Assembly (NCBI RefSeq): GCF_001043955.1
Contig: NZ_LABZ01000012.1
Span: 1-64,000 of the forward strand
Direction of reading: 5' to 3'
DNA from: Methylobacterium tarhaniae
GTDB taxonomy: Bacteria > Pseudomonadota > Alphaproteobacteria > Rhizobiales > Beijerinckiaceae
Length of the DNA: 64,000 nt
Shown: in pieces, positions 61,809 through 64,000 of the stretch
Layout: every line of letters starts with the position of its first letter
How positions within the stretch are numbered: the first letter of the stretch is position 1
Translations under genes and position numbers: made by a program
The notes under the pieces: model-generated
What the model was told of the DNA's origin: nothing
Databases searched by the model: none
What the model saw: only the letters and a program-made list of their open reading frames with translations

Positions 61809-61867
61809 CGAGCATCCCGCTGCCATCGGCCGTCCGCCGTCATGGCGGCGGCCCAGGAGGATACCGC

Positions 61868-61895
61868 GAGCCCGGGACGCCAGCGTCCCGGGCTC
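61868..61895 (+). terminator. Perfect 13-bp hairpin between infB and rbfA
   Basis: Positions 61868-61880 and 61883-61895 are perfect inverted repeats with a ca loop, 60 nt after the infB stop. There is no T-tract; it may be a partial terminator or an mRNA-processing structure within the operon. Confidence 0.5.
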
Positions 61896-61973
61896 GTCGG
61901 TTCAGGATGACAGCCGCGAGGGCCTTGAACGGCCATAGGCCGCCCCGCGGCCCGGTCCGAGCCCGGAGAGACG

Positions 61974-62384
61974 ATGGTGCGTAAATCCCAGGAATCCGCA
62001 GGCCCCTCGCAGCGCCAGCAGCGCGTGGCCGAACTCGTGCGGCACGCCCTCGCCGAGGTGCTGAGCCGCGGCGACATCCAGGATCCGGTGCTGAGCCAGC
62101 ACGTGATCACCGTGCCGGAGGTCCGGATGTCGCCGGACCTCAAGCTCGCCACGGCCTACGTCATGCCGCTCGGCGGCCAGGACGAGCGCCCGGTGATCGA
62201 GGCGCTGGAGCGCAACAAGAAGGTCCTGCGCCAGGAGGTGGCCCGCCGGGTGGCACTGAAATTCGCCCCCGACCTGCGCTTCCGCCGCGACGAGACCTTC
62301 GACGAGGCGGCGCGCATCGACGCGCTCCTGCGCAGCGACAAGGTCCAGCGCGATCTCGGAACCGAGCCGGATTCCGAAGACTAA
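61974..62384 (+). CDS. rbfA: 30S ribosome-binding factor RbfA
   Basis: 136 residues, a single KH-like domain assisting 16S rRNA maturation in the cold and during assembly. Family segments: [57 protein letters not shown] with the terminal [12 protein letters not shown] gagacg ribosome site region precedes the ATG. It follows infB after 165 nt containing a hairpin. Confidence 0.95.
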   Translation: MVRKSQESAGPSQRQQRVAELVRHALAEVLSRGDIQDPVLSQHVITVPEVRMSPDLKLATAYVMPLGGQDERPVIEALERNKKVLRQEVARRVALKFAPDLRFRRDETFDEAARIDALLRSDKVQRDLGTEPDSED

Positions 62385-62392
62385 GCGGATTT

Positions 62393-62483
62393 CGCAAAAG
62401 TGGCTGCCGGTTTTGCGGCAAAAATCTGCGGCGAAACAAAAACATAGGCTGACGAAGCGTTGGCTTGCCGACGCAAGTCTGCT
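62393..62483 (+). repeat. Dispersed 91-bp palindromic repeat, copy 2
   Basis: Same length and about 86 percent identical to 24782-24872; starts 8 nt after the rbfA stop. The terminal hairpin pairs are kept by compensating or G-U changes (gcgttgg / ccgacgc), which suggests selection for RNA or DNA structure. Confidence 0.85.
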
Positions 62484-62602
62484 TAGGACACGCGCCCGGC
62501 GCGCCGAACCAGCGCCCGGCTGACGACTTGAACAAGCAGGATCGGCACGGACCAACGCGGGCGGCAGTCCCGCGGCGACCGCCGTTCGAGAACGGACACA
62601 GG

Positions 62603-63640
62603 ATGACGATGCACGAGGATCAGCCCGCAGAGCCCGCGCCGCAGGCGACCCGCCCCGCCCGCGAGGGCCGCGACGGAGGCCCCCGCCAGGACCGGCCGCG
62701 CGGCCGCGGCCGCCCGCCGGGCGACCGGCCCAAGCGCCGCGAGATCAGCGGCTGGGTGATCCTCGACAAGGGCGTCGGCATGACCTCGACCCACGCGGTC
62801 GCGGCGGTCAAGCGCGCCCTCAACGCCAAGAAGGCGGGACACGCCGGCACCCTCGACCCGCTCGCCTCCGGGATCCTGCCGATCGCGCTGGGCGAGGCGA
62901 CGAAGACGGTGCCGTTCGTGATGGACGGCCGCAAGGCCTACGTCTTCTCGGTCACCTGGGGCGTCGAGACCGACACCGACGACGCGGAGGGCCGCCCGGT
63001 GGCGACCTCCGACGACCGGCCGACGCAGGAGCAGGTCGAGGCGATGCTGCCGCGCTTCGTCGGCGCGATCGAGCAGGTGCCGCCGCGCTACTCGGCGATC
63101 AAGATCCAGGGCGAGCGCGCCTACGACCTCGCCCGCGACGGCGAGGTGGTCGAGCTGGTCGCCCGGCCCGTGCAGATCGACCGTCTGGCGATCGTCGCCC
63201 ATACGCCCGAGCGCACCGTGATCGAGGCCGAGTGCGGCAAGGGCACCTATGTCCGCGCCATCGCCCGCGACCTCGGCCGGGCGCTTGGCTGCTACGGTCA
63301 CGTCTCGGCCCTGCGCCGCACCCGCGTCGGCCCCTTCGCCGAGGACCAGTCCTGCACGATCGGGGCGCTGGAAGCCGCCGAGGCCGAGGCCAATGCGGCG
63401 GTTCTCCGCCCGGTCGAGACGGCGCTCGACGCCGTGCCGCACGTGCCGGTCTCCCGCGACATGGCGATGCGGCTCATGCGCGGCCAGCCGGTGATCCTGC
63501 GCGGCCGCGACGCCCCCACCGAGGGCAAGGCCTACGCGACCTGCGGCGGCGTGCTGGTGGCGGTCGGCGACGTGGAGCGCGGCGAGCTGGTGCCGCACCG
63601 GGTCTTCCACCTCGGCGGTACCGCCCCGCGCAACGGCTGA
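62603..63640 (+). CDS. truB: tRNA pseudouridine-55 synthase TruB
   Basis: 345 residues. It modifies U55 of the T-loop in tRNAs. The catalytic aspartate is D85 in [14 protein letters not shown]; other family parts are [34 protein letters not shown] and [19 protein letters not shown]. About 45 N-terminal residues are basic and disordered (e.g. [15 protein letters not shown]), longer than E. coli TruB and possibly an RNA-binding tail. ATGs at 62603 and 62609 are both possible; the first follows acagg. A dispersed repeat separates it from rbfA. Confidence 0.95.
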   Translation: MTMHEDQPAEPAPQATRPAREGRDGGPRQDRPRGRGRPPGDRPKRREISGWVILDKGVGMTSTHAVAAVKRALNAKKAGHAGTLDPLASGILPIALGEATKTVPFVMDGRKAYVFSVTWGVETDTDDAEGRPVATSDDRPTQEQVEAMLPRFVGAIEQVPPRYSAIKIQGERAYDLARDGEVVELVARPVQIDRLAIVAHTPERTVIEAECGKGTYVRAIARDLGRALGCYGHVSALRRTRVGPFAEDQSCTIGALEAAEAEANAAVLRPVETALDAVPHVPVSRDMAMRLMRGQPVILRGRDAPTEGKAYATCGGVLVAVGDVERGELVPHRVFHLGGTAPRNG

Positions 63641-63642
63641 CG

Positions 63643-63672
63643 GGAAATCTGGAAGACGTCTTCCGGATTTCC
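63643..63672 (+). terminator. Hairpin after truB
   Basis: A near-perfect palindrome (63643-63672) with a single mismatched pair, starting 3 nt after the truB stop. A likely transcript end. Confidence 0.6.
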
Positions 63673-63714
63673 TGTCACAAGCCCGCGCGGCGTTCGAGCG
63701 AAGCCGATCTCCGC

Positions 63715-63753
63715 ATCGCGTGAGGCGATCCCGCCGGGATCGCCTCACGCGAT
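63715..63753. promoter_or_regulatory. Perfect 18-bp hairpin before the last gene
   Basis: Positions 63715-63732 and 63736-63753 are perfect inverted repeats with a 3-nt loop, 31 nt before the ATG at 63785. It could be a second terminator of truB, a regulator-binding palindrome or a leader structure. Confidence 0.55.
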
Positions 63754-63784
63754 CGGTCGGATATCGGAGAGAGGGCAGGGGGCG

Positions 63785-64000
63785 ATGACCGATGGATTCG
63801 ACACCGATCCGCGGGTGCTGTGGAGCGAGGACGTGCTGCGCTACCGCGACACGGATGCCAACGGCCACGTCAATAACGCGGTCTTCGCCGCCTTCTGCGA
63901 GAGCGGGCGGGTGCAGTTCTTCGCCACCCACCTGACCCCGCTGCTCACCCCCGACACCTTCTTCGTCATCGCCCGCTTCGTCATCGATTACCGGGCGGAG
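63785..64000 (+). CDS. Hotdog-fold acyl-CoA thioesterase (partial)
   Basis: The first 72 residues of a gene cut by the right edge. The motif LRYRDTDANGHVNNAVFAAFCESGRVQF is here as DTDANGHVNNAVF followed by ESGRVQF, which is the 4-hydroxybenzoyl-CoA thioesterase-type catalytic region with the conserved aspartate (D-x-D-x-N/M-G-H). These cytosolic enzymes hydrolyse short or aromatic acyl-CoA. agaggg lies in front of the ATG. The C-terminal half is missing from the window, so exact subfamily is open. Confidence 0.85.
   Translation, partial: MTDGFDTDPRVLWSEDVLRYRDTDANGHVNNAVFAAFCESGRVQFFATHLTPLLTPDTFFVIARFVIDYRAE

Noticed and set aside
57816-61826. A 1336-codon open frame antisense to infB
   Set aside because: It is a GC-bias shadow of infB: low-complexity D/H/L/G composition, no domain, and infB on the other strand is certain.
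1-64000. tRNA, rRNA and CRISPR search
   Set aside because: No cloverleaf-like sequences with T-loop consensus, no rRNA stretches and no spaced direct repeats were seen in the gaps. A covariance-model search would be decisive.

Overview
The window reads as the chromosome of a very GC-rich alphaproteobacterium of the order Rhizobiales, most likely Methylobacterium or a close relative. The evidence is the base composition, the murG-murC-murB-ftsQ-ftsA-ftsZ-lpxC-bamD-recN order, a divergent nepR/phyR pair of the PhyR-EcfG general stress response first described in Methylobacterium, and a urtABCDE / rimP-nusA-ylxR-infB-rbfA-truB arrangement. I see no rRNA, tRNA, CRISPR array, prophage or intact insertion sequence.

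Layout. 0.1-4.6 kb: a heavy-metal-type RND efflux permease and its periplasmic adaptor (minus strand). 5.1-6.2 kb: a ParB-like protein and a small unknown protein. 6.3-21.0 kb: the distal half of the division and cell wall cluster (ftsW, murG, murC, murB, ftsQ, ftsA, ftsZ, lpxC, bamD, recN). It is interrupted on the opposite strand by a toxin-antitoxin pair between murC and murB, and it has no ddl in the gap between murB and ftsQ. 21.1-26.1 kb: a general-stress island with nepR, phyR, a second NepR-like gene and several small unknown, membrane or KGG-type proteins. Most of these sit behind sequences matching the sigma-EcfG promoter GGAAC-N16/17-CGTT; I count six exact matches and two one-mismatch matches. 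26.2-30.5 kb: an ABC-exporter-like protein whose ATPase motifs are badly degenerate, translationally coupled to a cyclic-nucleotide-binding protein, then an SDR. 30.5-38.4 kb: two VOC proteins, a DUF1127 gene divergent from a MocR-type regulator, a fumarylacetoacetase homologue that seems to lack its catalytic residues, a zinc metallopeptidase and a ThDP enzyme. 38.5-49.2 kb: a GGDEF-EAL protein, an L,D-transpeptidase, indolepyruvate ferredoxin oxidoreductase, cysteine synthase, a Fis-type HTH protein behind a perfect CtrA box, and a GH13 trehalose-synthase-like enzyme. 49.4-55.4 kb: the urea transporter urtABCDE behind a perfect sigma-54 promoter and closed by a strong terminator. 55.5-64 kb: the rimP-nusA-ylxR-infB-rbfA-truB translation and ribosome assembly group, and the start of a hotdog thioesterase.

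Three things stand out beyond ordinary annotation. First, the compact stress island, with repeated sigma-EcfG promoters, a NepR paralogue and a possible small RNA. Second, a recurring 15-bp tandem repeat class that appears in or in front of four unrelated genes, in frame in the three where it is clearly coding, plus two separate 31-bp tandem repeats. Third, several apparent pseudoenzymes (the ABC ATPase and the FAH homologue) that keep the fold but not the catalytic residues.
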